This document shows, piece after piece, positions 1-11,345 of a stretch of 64,000 nt of DNA; positions within the stretch are counted from its first letter, which is position 1; the number at the start of each line of letters is the position of its first letter. The DNA is from Leucaena leucocephala. Taxonomy: Eukaryota > Streptophyta > Magnoliopsida > Fabales > Fabaceae. The position numbers and the translations under genes were made by a program. The notes under the pieces were generated by a model, which did not search any database, had not been told where the DNA came from, and was given only the letters and a program-made list of their open reading frames with translations. The stretch lies in assembly GCA_037074615.1 (NCBI GenBank), contig CM073535.1:10951001-11015000 (forward strand), read 5' to 3'.

Positions 1-1240
1 TAGGGTAGGTTTCAAGAGCTGCTAGCTAGATGTCTATACCACCAAATTCCGAGTGAGCATTTGGGGCAGTATTTTCATTCAAGATAATTTAGATGCAACT
101 ACTGGGGGTTCTATTAATGATTTAACTCCCGATAAAGCATGTAATTTGTTTAAGATAGCAAACAATGACCAACACTATAGGGGCTATGATGCTAGGAAAG
201 TCCATGAGGTTTTTGCAAGGTCTTCTCAAGATTGTAATAGCTTATCTTCTCAAGTTGCTGCTATGAATACTCATATCAACAATTTAGCTGCTCAGTTGAG
301 CAATACACATGTTTATAGCCATACTCTCAAGCTCTAATTGCTCCTAGTTGTCAGCTTTATTCTTCTTCTATGCATACCAGTATCAATTATCTTACATACT
401 ATGAAGATGTATCAGCCATATATCATAGCAAATCAAATCAGTATCCATAAAGGAATCCATACTCTAATACATATAATGAAGGATGGAGAGATCATCCCAA
501 TTTCAAATGGAGTGATGGAGGTGGAGACAAGAATTTTAGGCCAAACATATTCAATAATGACAAGCAAGTGACTGAATTTTCTAAAGCTATGGAAGTACTT
601 ACTTCTACAAAGGATGATAGTATATATGAGATAATTAAGAGCATTAAGATGTGAACTCAAATATAAACTCCATAAACACAAACTTCAGCTTTAACTTCAA
701 GACTTGAAATCTACAGTGGATATCAACTTATCAATGACAAATTCTAAATTTGTTGCATTAGAGAACAAAGTAGAACAGTGGGAAACCAAAGCTTCTAACA
801 TGAATGGCTATGTATCACATTTAACTAATTCAATAAGTGATATTTAAGTAAGAATAAGTGGAAATCTACCTTAAAATATAGTTGTTAACCCAAAATCTGT
901 GAATGCTATAAGTTTGAAAGGTGGAAAGCAAGTTATAGATGCTAAAAATGAAGAGGAATGTGAGGTAAACACTAATTCCTGTAGTATAATGATGAATAGC
1001 ATTGAGAAGTCTGAAAACAAGAAGGAAGCACAACTCCTTAGGGAGAGAAAGGTTACATTTGATTTTACAGAAAGTCAAATCAATTCTACAAAATATTCTA
1101 AAGGTTGTGGACAGCCAAATAGCAAGGAAACTGAGCTACTTGAGGCTATGGATTCTGAGTTAAGAAATCTTAGAGTGGACACAACTGAATAAACTCAATC
1201 AATAGTAAATTCAGAGCTCAAGTAGAAAGAAAAAATTCTG
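1..1240 (+). pseudogene. gag: Athila-type gag, 5'-truncated and degenerate (element 1)
   Basis: This is the C-terminal half of a Ty3/gypsy Athila-type Gag, the capsid/nucleocapsid polyprotein of an LTR retrotransposon; it runs in from the left edge. The reading at 53-337 carries the Athila-like phrase ATTGGSINDLTPDKACNL, which corresponds to the family's 'DAAAGGxLMNKTxEEAYxL' block. In a shifted frame around 440-640 there is the proline/asparagine-rich Athila tail with GWRDHPNFKWSDGG. The piece at 899-1192 (NAISLKGGKQV) matches the family's 'AITLRSGKxL' motif. Frames change at about 340 and again later, and there are several stops, so it is not translatable. The same protein lies in reverse at 62.1-64 kb and a better copy at 39.4-41.2 kb. 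The family is confident; the edges are approximate. Confidence 0.8.
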
Positions 1241-1389
1241 GTTCAACTGAGAAAGAACTAAATCTAAAGGATTTACTTGTCCCAAGAGAATTCATGAGTA
1301 GTAAGAAGAAAGCCTTAGAAGAGTAGGACAAGGAAGTACTTGATTTTTTCAGCAAGAGTGAAGTAAATATGCCTATGTTGGAGAGGGTT

Positions 1390-2025
1390 CAAAGAGTACC
1401 AGAATAGGTAAAGTGTTTGAAGGACAGTTGCACACACAAGAAAAGATACAAACCTAATGAACTAGTACAAGTGGGACCTAAAGCTTCTGTACTTTTCAAA
1501 TCTCAACTTCCAATGAAGTGTCAAGATCCATGTGCATTTTCCATTCTTTGTACAATTGGCAAGATAATTGTTCCTAGAGCATTATTAGATTTAGGTGCTG
1601 CTATTAATGTGATGCCAAGTTCAGTTTATCATGCTCTATGAGTGAATTTGAGTAAACCAACTAGTGTGTTAGCTCAATTAGTTGATAAGAGTATTATAAA
1701 TCCTAAGGAAATCTTAGAAGATATTTTAGTTCAAGTTAAGGAGCTTGTTTTTCCTGTTGACTTTTATGTTTTAGATACGTCAAATGTGTCTCTTGATGAT
1801 AGTACTCTTATTCTAGGAAGGCCATTCTTGAGGACAGCTAACATCATGATTTGCATGAGAGATGGAATTATTAGAATGAAATTTAGTGGGCACATAATTC
1901 AGTTTAATATGTATAGACACCCACATCAGGATTATTCTCTCCAAGGATTTAAAATGATTGACGCGTTGCTTGAAAATAAGTGTGATGATATTTGTGAGCT
2001 TGATAATGATGATGAAGTTAAATAA
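1390..2025 (+). pseudogene. Athila-type aspartic protease (retropepsin-like), one in-frame stop
   Basis: Retrotransposon aspartic protease, which would process Gag-Pol. The frame from 1417 to 2025 reads through with one TGA at 1639-1641. The catalytic region is LLDLGAAINVMPSSVY (family form 'LCDLGASINLMP'), followed by the flap and C-terminal part with VFPVDFYVLD and LILGRPFL, hallmarks of Athila/Tat proteases. The upstream linker (1260-1416) carries several more stops. The TGA sits where other copies have a sense codon and is compatible with CGA to TGA decay. Directly downstream there is no reverse transcriptase, RNase H or integrase, so most of pol is missing from this element. A homologous protease lies at 41380-42154. 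Confidence 0.88.
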
Positions 2026-2159
2026 CCTTTCATTTCTTACTCCTTAACTAATTCTTTATTTTTTCTTCATCTAATGGTGATGTGTTATGCATGAATTCTA
2101 AAATTGATAGTTGACCTCCTACTATGGGTGATTTTTCTTCATCATATACTATTTATTCC

Positions 2160-2880
2160 TTTGGAACTAACTACATTGTTTCAAGTGATGAGCTATGTCC
2201 AAAAAGGTTTGTGGTATATTTAACAGAACTGTAGGGCAAGGATATTGCAATAGACTTTGAGAGACAAGAAGCTAGAATTGCTAAGCTAGGGAGTTCTCAA
2301 TTTAATAGTTATAATATCCTGCATTTTCACCCTATTCATAGGGGCTTTAACTTGGAATTTTTATACATTTTAGGGCTATAGAAATTGAAGGATATTATTC
2401 ACCATCAATAGAATTGCACTGCTAGAACTTCAAAGCTTAAACCGTTATAAGTTGTTGAATTATGCAATCTAGGAAGCATTGATTTTAATTCTAAATTTGC
2501 TTATGAATTGAGAATTTCTAAGGATTATTATGCAGCTAACATTGATTTCCATTGCTTTTTCAGAGGTATTTTGGGAGCACTCTTGCTTAATCAACTTATG
2601 GAACCCAAATTGAACTGTAAGAGAGGAGTTACTGCTGTGTGTGGTACTGGTTGATCCATAACTCAAAGAATAATGCATATAGAGTAAAGCCTAAGAAGCT
2701 AATTACATCAGTGATTCAACTTCCAGGGAATATAAAATATGCATATCTTGCTTAAAGGAACAAACTGCCATTTTGGAGCAGAAAATTTGAAAGGTCTCTC
2801 ATGTTATTACTTATGCATCAACAACAATTCAAGGTAAATGGCAATTTGCTGAAATTGTACAAAGAGAACTTCAAACCCCC
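2160..2880 (+). pseudogene. Env-like / ATHILA ORF-type remnant
   Basis: No open frame is long here, but one frame can be followed through scattered stops (for example KRFVVYLTEL, DFERQEARIAKLG, HRGFNLEFL, FFRGILGALLLNQL). Its position between the protease and the polypurine tract, and phrases such as GFNLEFL, fit the extra ORF (ATHILA ORF/env-like) that Athila elements carry after pol. The match is by general resemblance only, and no transmembrane segment or signal peptide can be assigned. If right, element 1 is an internally deleted element in which this ORF follows the protease almost directly. The alternative is unrelated noncoding 3' sequence of the element. Confidence 0.35.
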
Positions 2881-2976
2881 ATAATGTTTATGTTGTCTCC
2901 ATCTTTTTTTTTCCCACTTACAATAGTCTTCTTTGATCAGTTTTTCTTATATTACTTGAGTTGTTATTTGTTGATT

Positions 2977-2991
2977 AAGTGTGGGGGAGGA
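2977..2991 (+). other. Polypurine-tract-like sequence
   Basis: AAGTGTGGGGGAGGA has the form of the plus-strand primer of Athila elements. It is the first of three similar tracts in element 1 (others at 3120-3134 and 4690-4702). Only the last lies directly before a TG-starting LTR, so this one is probably an internal duplicate. Confidence 0.5.
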
Positions 2992-3119
2992 TACCAAGTT
3001 AGTAGGTTAGATAGATACTTCCATGAATTTATCTTAGATTCTGGTTCATTTTTGTCCTTATTACTTCTGCCTTTGCATGTGTTTCATTAGTTTTTCACAT
3101 TGAGGACAATGTAGTAATT

Positions 3120-3134
3120 AAGTGTGGGGGAGGA
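3120..3134 (+). other. Second polypurine-tract-like sequence
   Basis: AAGTGTGGGGGAGGA recurs exactly as at 2977-2991. It is followed not by an LTR start but by the GTCGCGAC-rich stretch. Confidence 0.5.
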
Positions 3135-3169
3135 TGAACTTTAATGTGTGGAATGGGTGAATAAAATCA

Positions 3170-3560
3170 GATAATTGATGCGATTTTGTGTCTTATGGTC
3201 ACGACCTTATGTTGTCCTTGTTGCAACTAATGTGTGCGATTATGTTAAATTTCTTCTTTATGAAAATTAGTCGCGACCATTGCATATTTTTGTAGCGATC
3301 AGGAGTTCCTATCTTTTGGAATTTACCCTTATGTGATGTGTAATCGTGATATGTGCTTACCTTTGTTGTGACTATAACTCTCTGTGAATTGTGGTTGTGA
3401 TTAGATTGACATTTAGGTCACGAATAAAGCATGTGTGGTTATCAAGTTTACTCTCTGTGATTATGAGTCGCGACTAGTGTCAATTTTTGTCACGACCAAT
3501 ATTCCTTATTTTCTAAAGATTTCTTCTCTATGTAAAACAGTCGTGACCTGATATCCTTTT
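3170..3560 (+). repeat. GTCGCGAC-type palindrome cluster (element 1)
   Basis: A noncoding stretch in which variants of AGTCGCGACCA recur about every 40-70 bases (clear ones at 3269-3279 and 3466-3475, with decayed forms such as GGTCACGACC and AGTCGTGACC between). They are often preceded by ctctctgtga or cttctttatga. The same arrangement is found at six other places in the window, inside different elements. The function is unknown. Confidence 0.7.
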
Positions 3561-4689
3561 TGTCCCAACTAAAATTGATCCTATGCTTAAAAAATTCTTC
3601 TGTCTCATTTTGATTATTGATTGGTCTATTGGAATTTACTGTCATGGATTTAAAATTGAATTTTAAGCATATACTTTTGAACATTGGCAAACTTGATGAA
3701 GTATAAATTGCTTGTTTCATCGATTTATTACTGGAAATTGTGCATCATGAATGATTAGCCTCATGTATTGAATTTAATATTAATGCAATTTTGTCATGGT
3801 GAGTAAATTAGGGTGAGTAAGTTAAATGGAATGATTATGAGCCTCCAACATAGGGCATTTCTTTCAAAACCTTTTTTACCAAACAGTAGTCACATAAATA
3901 TTAAATCCTTTGCTTAAATTCTGAGACCTTCACTTTCTTTTAAAATTTTATCCTTGATTAATGGATGATGTACAAGAAATTTGTTGCTGCAGTAAGTCTT
4001 AAATTGTGAAATAATTATTAAGTTGAACTACTTGTTGAATATTTGTACTTCAATGTATTTGTTATCTATTTTAATAGTTGAAAAAACACAAAGAAAAAGT
4101 ACAGAGAAAAAGGGAAAAAGAAGAAAGAAATGAGAAATAAGAGATAGATCAAATGACAAGATGTGATATTCAACTTGTATGAAAGGAAGTTAGTTTGTGA
4201 CTTGTAATTTTCTATAGTTGAACAATTAGAACTATGATAAAAAATTGAAATAGCTTGAAGAAGTAAGATCATGTATAATATTTCATTAATAATTTGACAT
4301 ACATTTCCATTTCATCATTTAGCCTTTCCAACATTACAACCTAATAAAGACCCTTTGATTCAAAATCCTTGTGGCATTTAGTGGTGGAGATGTAGGACGG
4401 TTACAAGCTTATGGGAGGCCTAAGCTAGATGGTTGAGTGAAAATTACCTTAATTAGAGAGTGTGAGACACTATACATTGTGAGGAAATCTCAACTTAGTT
4501 TCTTACTATGATTTAATTGTATGAGTCAAATCATTTGATTGATATGAGATTAGTATGAATTATTGCCAATTGAAGCGAAAAGATTGATAACTACCAGTGT
4601 TTATGTTGAATCTGTTGTGGCCAATTTTTTTGAACATGTGTGTTTGAATTTCAATTTTGATCTATAATTTTGTTTGGAGTACAAAAACT
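3561..4689 (+). other. Athila 3' noncoding region (element 1)
   Basis: No coding sequence is visible. The stretch corresponds in order and content to 48150-49388 of the second Athila element: a purine-rich, A/G-dense block (4075-4150 here, 48830-48900 there), then a 'cctaataaagaccctttgatt' type phrase, then a polypurine tract and LTR start. It is therefore untranslated 3' element sequence. Confidence 0.6.
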
Positions 4690-4702
4690 AAGTGTGGGGA
4701 AT
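4690..4702 (+). other. Polypurine tract of element 1
   Basis: AAGTGTGGGGAAT directly precedes the TGATA start of the 3' LTR. The second Athila element has the same arrangement at 49388-49401 (AGTATGGGGAAAT then TGATA). Confidence 0.75.
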
Positions 4703-6162
4703 TGATAAACTCTTATTTGTATTAATTTTAGTGTGTTTAAAGAGAGTTTTCTTATTGATTTTTGTCCCCATTTACCAATATGATGAGCAATTAATTAATA
4801 AATAAAATTAGAACAATGGGAAATTAATTGATCTAATTTTAGTCATATATTGGAATATTATCTTATTGGATAAATAATTTGTATCTTCTAAATTCTCATT
4901 GCAGGAAATGCACATTAAGCAGGAAGTCAACTGGTTGCTATACTAAAATAGAAAGGGAGTAAGAATAAAATAGATTGGTCTGTGTGACAGTTGGACTTAA
5001 CAGATAGAACAAAAGCATGTGCTAAAGTAAGGATCACACATGTGATACAACAGAAATCAGATGGAGGGGAAAGCTAACAGCATGCAAAAGGCACATGCTG
5101 AATAAAGGAGATTAGCTAACAGATTCATGCACATGCTGGCATGCAGATGACCCACCTTACATGACTCATTCATTTACTTATAGCACCATTCATGCACTTC
5201 TCCTATATGTCACACATTCATTCCAGCTCCATTCACGTCATTGCACACATCACACATCATTCCCATCTTTCACTCATGCACAACAACTTATTCCATATCA
5301 GACAGACTCATTCATTTATCACAGACTCTCACACCATTCATCTCTATTCTCTCTCTATCTCCATTCTCTCTCTTTAATCCTTAACTTTTGTATGTTCTAA
5401 GCAATAGAACCAGAGGAAAGTTCTTCTTTCATCTTCATCTTCTCTTTATATATTCACATGACTGCTGCTGGACTTATTATTGTTGTTGAAGTTTTGACAA
5501 CAATGAAGGCTAGAGTTCTTGTGCTCTCTTAGAGATGATGCTAAACCAGAATCCTTGATTTGAACAGGGAGTTCAATTGTGTCTTTAATTTTAGATATAC
5601 TTGTATAGAGTTGATGTAGTTCATTATGATTTTATTGATTCAATTAGAGTTAGTAGATCATAAATGATTAGGTAACCGAGTTAGATTTCCTATTTATACA
5701 TAATTGAACTTTAATTGATCTTCATCCTTGAACTAGTTGGACATGGTTGTAGTTAATTAGAGCAATTCTATAACATAGTACATTTATATATGTTTAATTC
5801 ATCTTCTTCTACTTTTTGAGTTGAATGATTCGTATTTCTCTATTCAATATCTGTGAGTTGTACCTTTGATTGAGATTTAGCTGGTGAGTTGTTAGCTAAC
5901 ACATTCTATTTCAACTAATTAACTCATCATATTCTATGGATAATGAAGGTAATGTAATATTCAACAGAACACACTTGTCATTAATTCATTTCATCATCAT
6001 AAACACATAAATTCATAAACAGTAGCATATGATTTCATTCATAAGTTATTCAATATCTCATCGCACAATTCATTTGATTAATTTGTTAATTTGTAGCTTG
6101 TTAGATTAGTTAGGAACTTTAGCATCCATTTAGGCTTTTTGTGAATCGACTTAGGTTAGCTT
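4703..6162 (+). mobile_element. 3' LTR of Athila-type element 1 (left part)
   Basis: The LTR begins TGATAAACTC immediately after the polypurine tract. It contains a CT/CATT-rich leader-like block (5160-5390) followed by a TATA-like ctttatatattc near 5446. It is split at 6162 by long LTR copy A and resumes at 9562 after the AGCTT duplication. No coding sequence is evident; the open frame at 5161-5400 is low-complexity. The 3' end is not certain, and the matching 5' LTR lies outside the window. Confidence 0.65.
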
Positions 6163-9100
6163 TGTAACATCCTTACTTTTATATATCTTAGGGACCATTC
6201 AGTAGCATTTGAAACCACTTACAAGACCTTGGAAGTCCATTAGCAAAATCTGAAATTTTACTCTTTCTCGGGTTACTTTTCATATGGTATTCCAGATTTC
6301 ATAACAAACTTCAAAAAATCATAATTAATTCTATAAAACTCGAAATGAAGTGGTTCAAAAAGATATATGAAGATAACAGTTTGAAATTTAAGGGGAAAAT
6401 AATTTCCAGACCAAATGATCAACCAATTAATACAGTTTATTCGTTAACATTTACTGTTCATTTGGTCAAAAACTCTAGAAACAGATTCTGGTCCCTTACT
6501 TTGGAAATTCATTTCTCTTGATATACACATCCAAATGAAACGTTATACCTATAAACTTAAAGCTATGGATGTGTGATACACACTCATAAAAGTTCATGAA
6601 ATAATTCCTTCATTTGCTAGGTCAAACTGAAGCCACAACAAAACTGCTTCAAGACCTACGTTTTTACCAATTCATTTTCATTCCTTTTACTTTCAATAAT
6701 TGTTTCAGCATACATAAGCTATCAAATAAGCTTCTTAATATTCATATACATCATGTACATATTCTATAAGTATTTCAAATAGTTTCATCACATAAATAGA
6801 TACCTTACATGGCATTTACATACATGGGTAATTTATAGTATATGCTAAAATCTCAATACTTCATTTCCTTTCTTCCATTCTTTAGCTCTTCTCCTTGCAT
6901 ACCTTTTCCATCATGCTTGAACTAAATTGGTTGGTTATGGGAGAGTGAGATTCTAAGGAATCTCAGTAGCAAACATTACCACTTAAATATGCAAGATGGA
7001 TGCTAATGCCAGATATGTAGTTTCATTAACTTTCTTTGATTAGTGACATGCCATCATACTATATACTTTTACATAAAGTGCATGGCCATGGAAACATGTT
7101 ATTCACAATACATTCAACATCATTTATCATGTCACAACATCATTCAAATAACATATACATGTCAACACATAAGCATACCACATCAAGCACATAAAGAGGT
7201 AAGTTCACTACCTTGCACTTAAACTTTTCTCTTGACCTTTAGCCCTTGCTCCCTAGCTTTCCAACCATGAAGCCTTTATGTCCATCACTTCCCAACATCT
7301 TCTTGGGTGTTTCATGGTCCTAAACACATTCATATTCATCACATAACTCATTAGGACTCATGAACTCCAACCATGTTCAAGACTAACTTTGTTACACTGT
7401 TTATTGTCAGAACTTTCTCTAATCTTCACTAATCCACTTGGCTCTTAAAACAATTGATGTCTTGACTTTAACCTACAAAATTTCATCTTTTGAATCCATT
7501 TATGAGCTTAGAATCATGAAATTCCAGCTCCTTCATGGTCTGCTGTACAGAACTGAACATAAGCATACAATTCTTTCAAAAATTCTCATTTTGATTCTAA
7601 TGCTTCCCATACTTGTTTCTCCACTTTACCCCACACAACTTTTCATTTTAAAACCATTGGAAGCATAAAAATCATGAAATTCTAATCACTGTTCATGTGA
7701 GTGAACAGTAACTGTGAAGAATTCCAAAAGCTACAATCTTGAGATTTTAATGTTTCCAAGGTTCAAATCATTTCCAATCCTACACAAAATCATCATACAA
7801 ACTCAATGGAAGCATTAAATCATTGAAATTTCATTTCCTTCCCTCATGAACAGTACATACCGAACAGATTCACCCTTGGCAAAGTCAAGAATATCAACTT
7901 GATTCAACAACCAATCACTTAACTAGCTTATTTAAGCTTCAATCATATGTTTCTAACTTTAATTTCTTCTTTCCCCTTTAATCTATTGTCTTTGGGAAGC
8001 ATCACCCCTTAGAGAAAACTCAACTTTTCTCCCATGAAAACCCTAAGTTCAAGCTCCCAAATCAAAGGAAAATAAGCTAGGAGAGATTGCTTACCTTTAA
8101 TCTCTAGCTTACTTGAACTGTGGTACCTTGAATCTTCTTTATGTTGGCTTGAGTTTTCATTTTACAAGAGTTTCCCCAAGGGTTCATGAGCTTCACGTTT
8201 TGGTTCTGATTTGGAGGTATTTATAGCCAAAATCCATGAAAAAATCAATGGCCAAGATTGATTTGGTTACTATTTGATCCAAAGGCTCACATTTAATCTT
8301 GGATTTAACTTTTTCTAAAAAGAATAATTATTATAACATCATGTGGGACAGCTCATGGGACACCTGAGAGGGGTATGCGGCATGCTTCCCATGTAAGAAA
8401 ACTTCTGGAAAAATTCCAGTCCAATCCGATACCGATCGGAGCAGTTTCACAACAACCGAACTGTTCTGTTCCTAATTTTTTATAATATACCAGGATATGT
8501 ATTATGTCCTAGAAATTAAAATCTAGACTTCTCATAACATTGAAATTGATATACTGAATATTTATCTGCCATCCATTCCTTAGAAAATGACCAAAATACC
8601 CTTGGTATCCTTTCTTGCACTAATTAATCCTAAGGGCATAATTGTCATTTCACCCCTCATTGTACTGCCTCAGGGCATATACTGGCTCAACTAATCATAT
8701 TTATTCAATGTTCCACATTTTTAACCCATCCTAGATGACCAAAATGCCATCCATCCATCTCTAGTACAATCTGGGCATCTAGGGGCATTTTCATAATTTT
8801 GTACCTTTTCTGGACACTGGCCCCTTCTAGTGATGAACTGGTACCCTGGGTTTTGGGCCCTCCTTTGCATCATCATGGCCTATATATGAGGTCATCTAAT
8901 CTCATTATATCTAGGCTCACATACTGATAAGTTCTATTATCGGATCACGAGTGTTATCAAACTCCCGTCAAAATTCACTGTTATAGGAATGGCTTTTTAT
9001 ACACGACTTCTTCCTTGGTTCTGTCAGATTCAGGATATTTGACACTGTAGGGCACACTTTCCTGTAATTCTCCCATTTATATTTGATATCCATGGAATCT

Positions 9101-9556
9101 GATAAAAATTTAGATAACTTTTAGACTATTAGATAATTTTCTACTGTCTGGAGCCCTAATAAAATTTCTATATCATGCCAGATTAACCAGCGTAACTTCC
9201 TCTATTTACTGATGGAATATGGGACTGAAAAACTTTTGGGCAGTTATAACCCTTTTCGGGATGATCTTTCTATAATTACAATTTTACCCTTGAACTTTTA
9301 TTTAATTATATTAAGTCCCTAACTTTTTGCATATTGACATTTAGGTCCCTAAACTTTTGGAAATTACCACTTTTTGCCCAAATTTTGTTTCTACTTTAAC
9401 TTTTAGCCTTTAAACTTTTCCAATTTTTGTTTAGGTCCCTTTCTTCCTTCAAGACTTATTTAACCTCTATTATTTTTTATGATCATCGTCATAATCCTTT
9501 CCAAACCTCTTTCTACTATCAGTATTATCCAGATAGGGAAAAATCAGGATATGACA
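6163..9556 (-). mobile_element. Long LTR copy A (solo LTR, 3394 bp)
   Basis: On the minus strand the unit starts TGTCATATCCTGA and ends TAAGGATGTTACA, and is flanked by a perfect 5-bp duplication AGCTT (6158-6162 and 9557-9561). It carries the family landmarks in minus order: U3 with a GGTACCGATCGGAGCAG-like palindrome near 8430, a TATA box at 8218-8228, a splice-donor-like GTAAGC (read at 8089-8094), and a hairpin ACTGTTCA/TGAACAGT at 7688-7709. There are no internal coding domains, no second LTR and no primer site, so it is best read as a solo LTR left by LTR-LTR recombination. It interrupts the 3' LTR of Athila element 1. Confidence 0.9.
8218..8228 (-). promoter_or_regulatory. TATA box of long LTR copy A
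   Basis: On the minus strand this reads GGCTATAAATA. All seven copies have a TATA box at the equivalent place, marking the likely U3/R promoter. Confidence 0.65.
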
Positions 9557-9860
9557 AGCTTTACTTTACTATTGGTTAACTTAATTACTTGTTTGATAAT
9601 TAAAATGACAGTTATCAACTATTCCCTCAATCAGTTTGAAGATCCTAGGATATTCACACTAATTACCCAATACTTTGGGTGTTTCTACTTCAGCCCATAT
9701 ACACATATATAGGATAGGCCTAATATACCAAGGGTGGATCTACCCATTTTCCTATACTATGCATCTCAAAAATTGAAACTGAGTTTGATTCATCATTCAC
9801 CTCCACTACTAAGCTATAACAATCAATCTCTTTAGCATTATCTATGTTTGAGAGAGCATT
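9557..9860 (+). mobile_element. Right-hand remainder of element 1 3' LTR
   Basis: After the AGCTT duplication the host sequence of copy A resumes. It contains 'caatactttgggtgtttctac', resembling the '...tgtgggattcgac...' block near the end of Athila LTRs. The exact LTR end is not visible, and a small open frame (9479-9712) straddles the insertion junction and is not a gene. Confidence 0.45.
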
Positions 9861-10869
9861 TGCAGGTTTAATTGCGTGATGCAATGGTCAAAAGTGGCTT
9901 TAGGTCAATTGACAATTGGTGATGTTTGGGATTGCGATGTAAAAAAAGTGCTTCACCACGAAAAAACTAATTGAACTTAAGAAACCTTTGATTACTTTTC
10001 CATCGTTGCTGCTTTTGAACCATGGAGAGATAAGGGATATTGTGAGAGAAGGAAGATAGATACCACATTGGTTTGATGATGTAATATTATTCTTTTAAAA
10101 AAATAAAATTTGTAAAATTTAAATAAGTATGTTAATAATATTATTTTATTTTTATAATTTTAATTTTAATATTTCTTATAGAATTATTACATTATATACA
10201 TATAACATAAATATGTATTATTTAATAAAATTAATGTTTTTTTAGTCATTTACCTCTAAACTTTTTGATTAATTATCTAAACAAGTTTAATTTGTTAAAA
10301 TATTTTTTTTACAAAAATTAATTCAAAAATAAGTCATATTACACTATTTAACTTTTATCTTATTTTATGTTTGCAAAAGATAGATTAAAAAAAGTCACTT
10401 ATACCACCTCTAATCCAAAATCACTCTAAATATTGACAAGAATATTCTATATATGTGTGTGTGTGTGTGTGTGTGTAGAATAAACCTAAAAAATCGATTA
10501 GAGTGAGGGGTAATTTGTTCATTTGTTTAAAACTATATTTCTTCATTTCTTTCTAATTTTTTGGTTGACTCTTGTTTATTAGCAAACTTAATTAAGTAAT
10601 TTATTTATTAAGAATTGGGCAAGTATTTTACTAAACATAATTTAGTAATTTTTTTATTGCTTACAAAATATAATTTCATCATACTTATTTTCATCCAATT
10701 TTTTTAATTTTATCCTAATGTAAGTATATATTTGGTTCTCTAATTTTATTGTGTCAACAAATTTAATGATGACTATACAATTAAATACTAATATATTAAT
10801 TTTTCCAAACTGACTTCCATGTGTATGTTAACATAGAACATTAAGAGAAGAAAAGAATCAAGAAGTAGA
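9861..10869. other. AT-rich intergenic or decayed repeat sequence
   Basis: Very AT-rich, with no recognisable coding or terminal structure apart from a short TG dinucleotide run. It may be the decayed upstream part of the copia element that follows. Confidence 0.5.
10454..10476 (+). repeat. (TG)n microsatellite
   Basis: About eleven uninterrupted TG units, preceded by a short TA run. Confidence 0.95.
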
Positions 10870-11345
10870 GCTCAGTATGTGCGAATTTGAGAAATTATCA
10901 TCTGAAACTTAGAAATTGTCAATGGTAAACCATTTTGATTCCTCTTGTAAATTTAAGAAAAATAGTTTCAAAAGTTTTCATGACATGATTTTTCAGCTGA
11001 TTAATGATGTTTCAAAAAGTAAAAAGTTTTTGCATCAAAATAATTTTACTAGAATGAATGAAAGAAAGGAAGAATTTTTACACAATGATTTTAAACTTCC
11101 TCTACTTCACCAATGCAAAATTTGCAAGCGTGATACAAAAGTATATTATCCTATCCCTACAATTATTATGGTAAACAAGGTCATATTTCTCATGAATGTT
11201 AGCTGAGAAGAAATTCAAATGTGAGAAATAAGGTTGCTTGGGTTCCTAAAGGACAGTCAATGTCCAAAATCAATTATCAAGGACCCAAAGCTAAATGGGT
11301 ACCAAAGTGTCCTTCTAAAGGTTCAAATGTCCAAAACATCTATAC
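10870..11345 (+). pseudogene. gag: Ty1/copia SIRE-like gag remnant with zinc knuckle
   Basis: A decayed nucleocapsid end of a SIRE-type copia Gag. Across frames one sees CKIC for the first cysteines, then in another frame YYGKQGHISHEC (a CCHC zinc-knuckle pattern), followed after a stop by NKVAWVPKG and GPKAKWVPKC. The repeated 'WVPK' phrases after a zinc knuckle are typical of SIRE/Maximus elements. Frameshifts and stops break it at several points. The N-terminal Gag and all of pol (integrase, RT, RNase H) are not recognisable in the following 2 kb. The family is known; the assignment rests on these motifs only. Confidence 0.65.

Noticed and set aside
3170..3560. GTCGCGAC cluster as a CRISPR or a restriction-avoidance artefact
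   Set aside because: Units are degenerate and irregularly spaced and sit inside retroelements; no cas or bacterial context.
5161..5400. 79- and 61-codon frames with many His/Ser/Leu residues
   Set aside because: Low-complexity CATT/CTCT-rich sequence within an LTR leader, not a protein.
6163..9556. Long units as DNA transposons because their ends are short inverted repeats (TGTCATATCC / TGTAACATCC)
   Set aside because: 5-bp duplications, TG...CA-type ends, a mid-unit TATA box and a tRNA-iMet primer site after copy F fit LTRs better; no transposase is linked.
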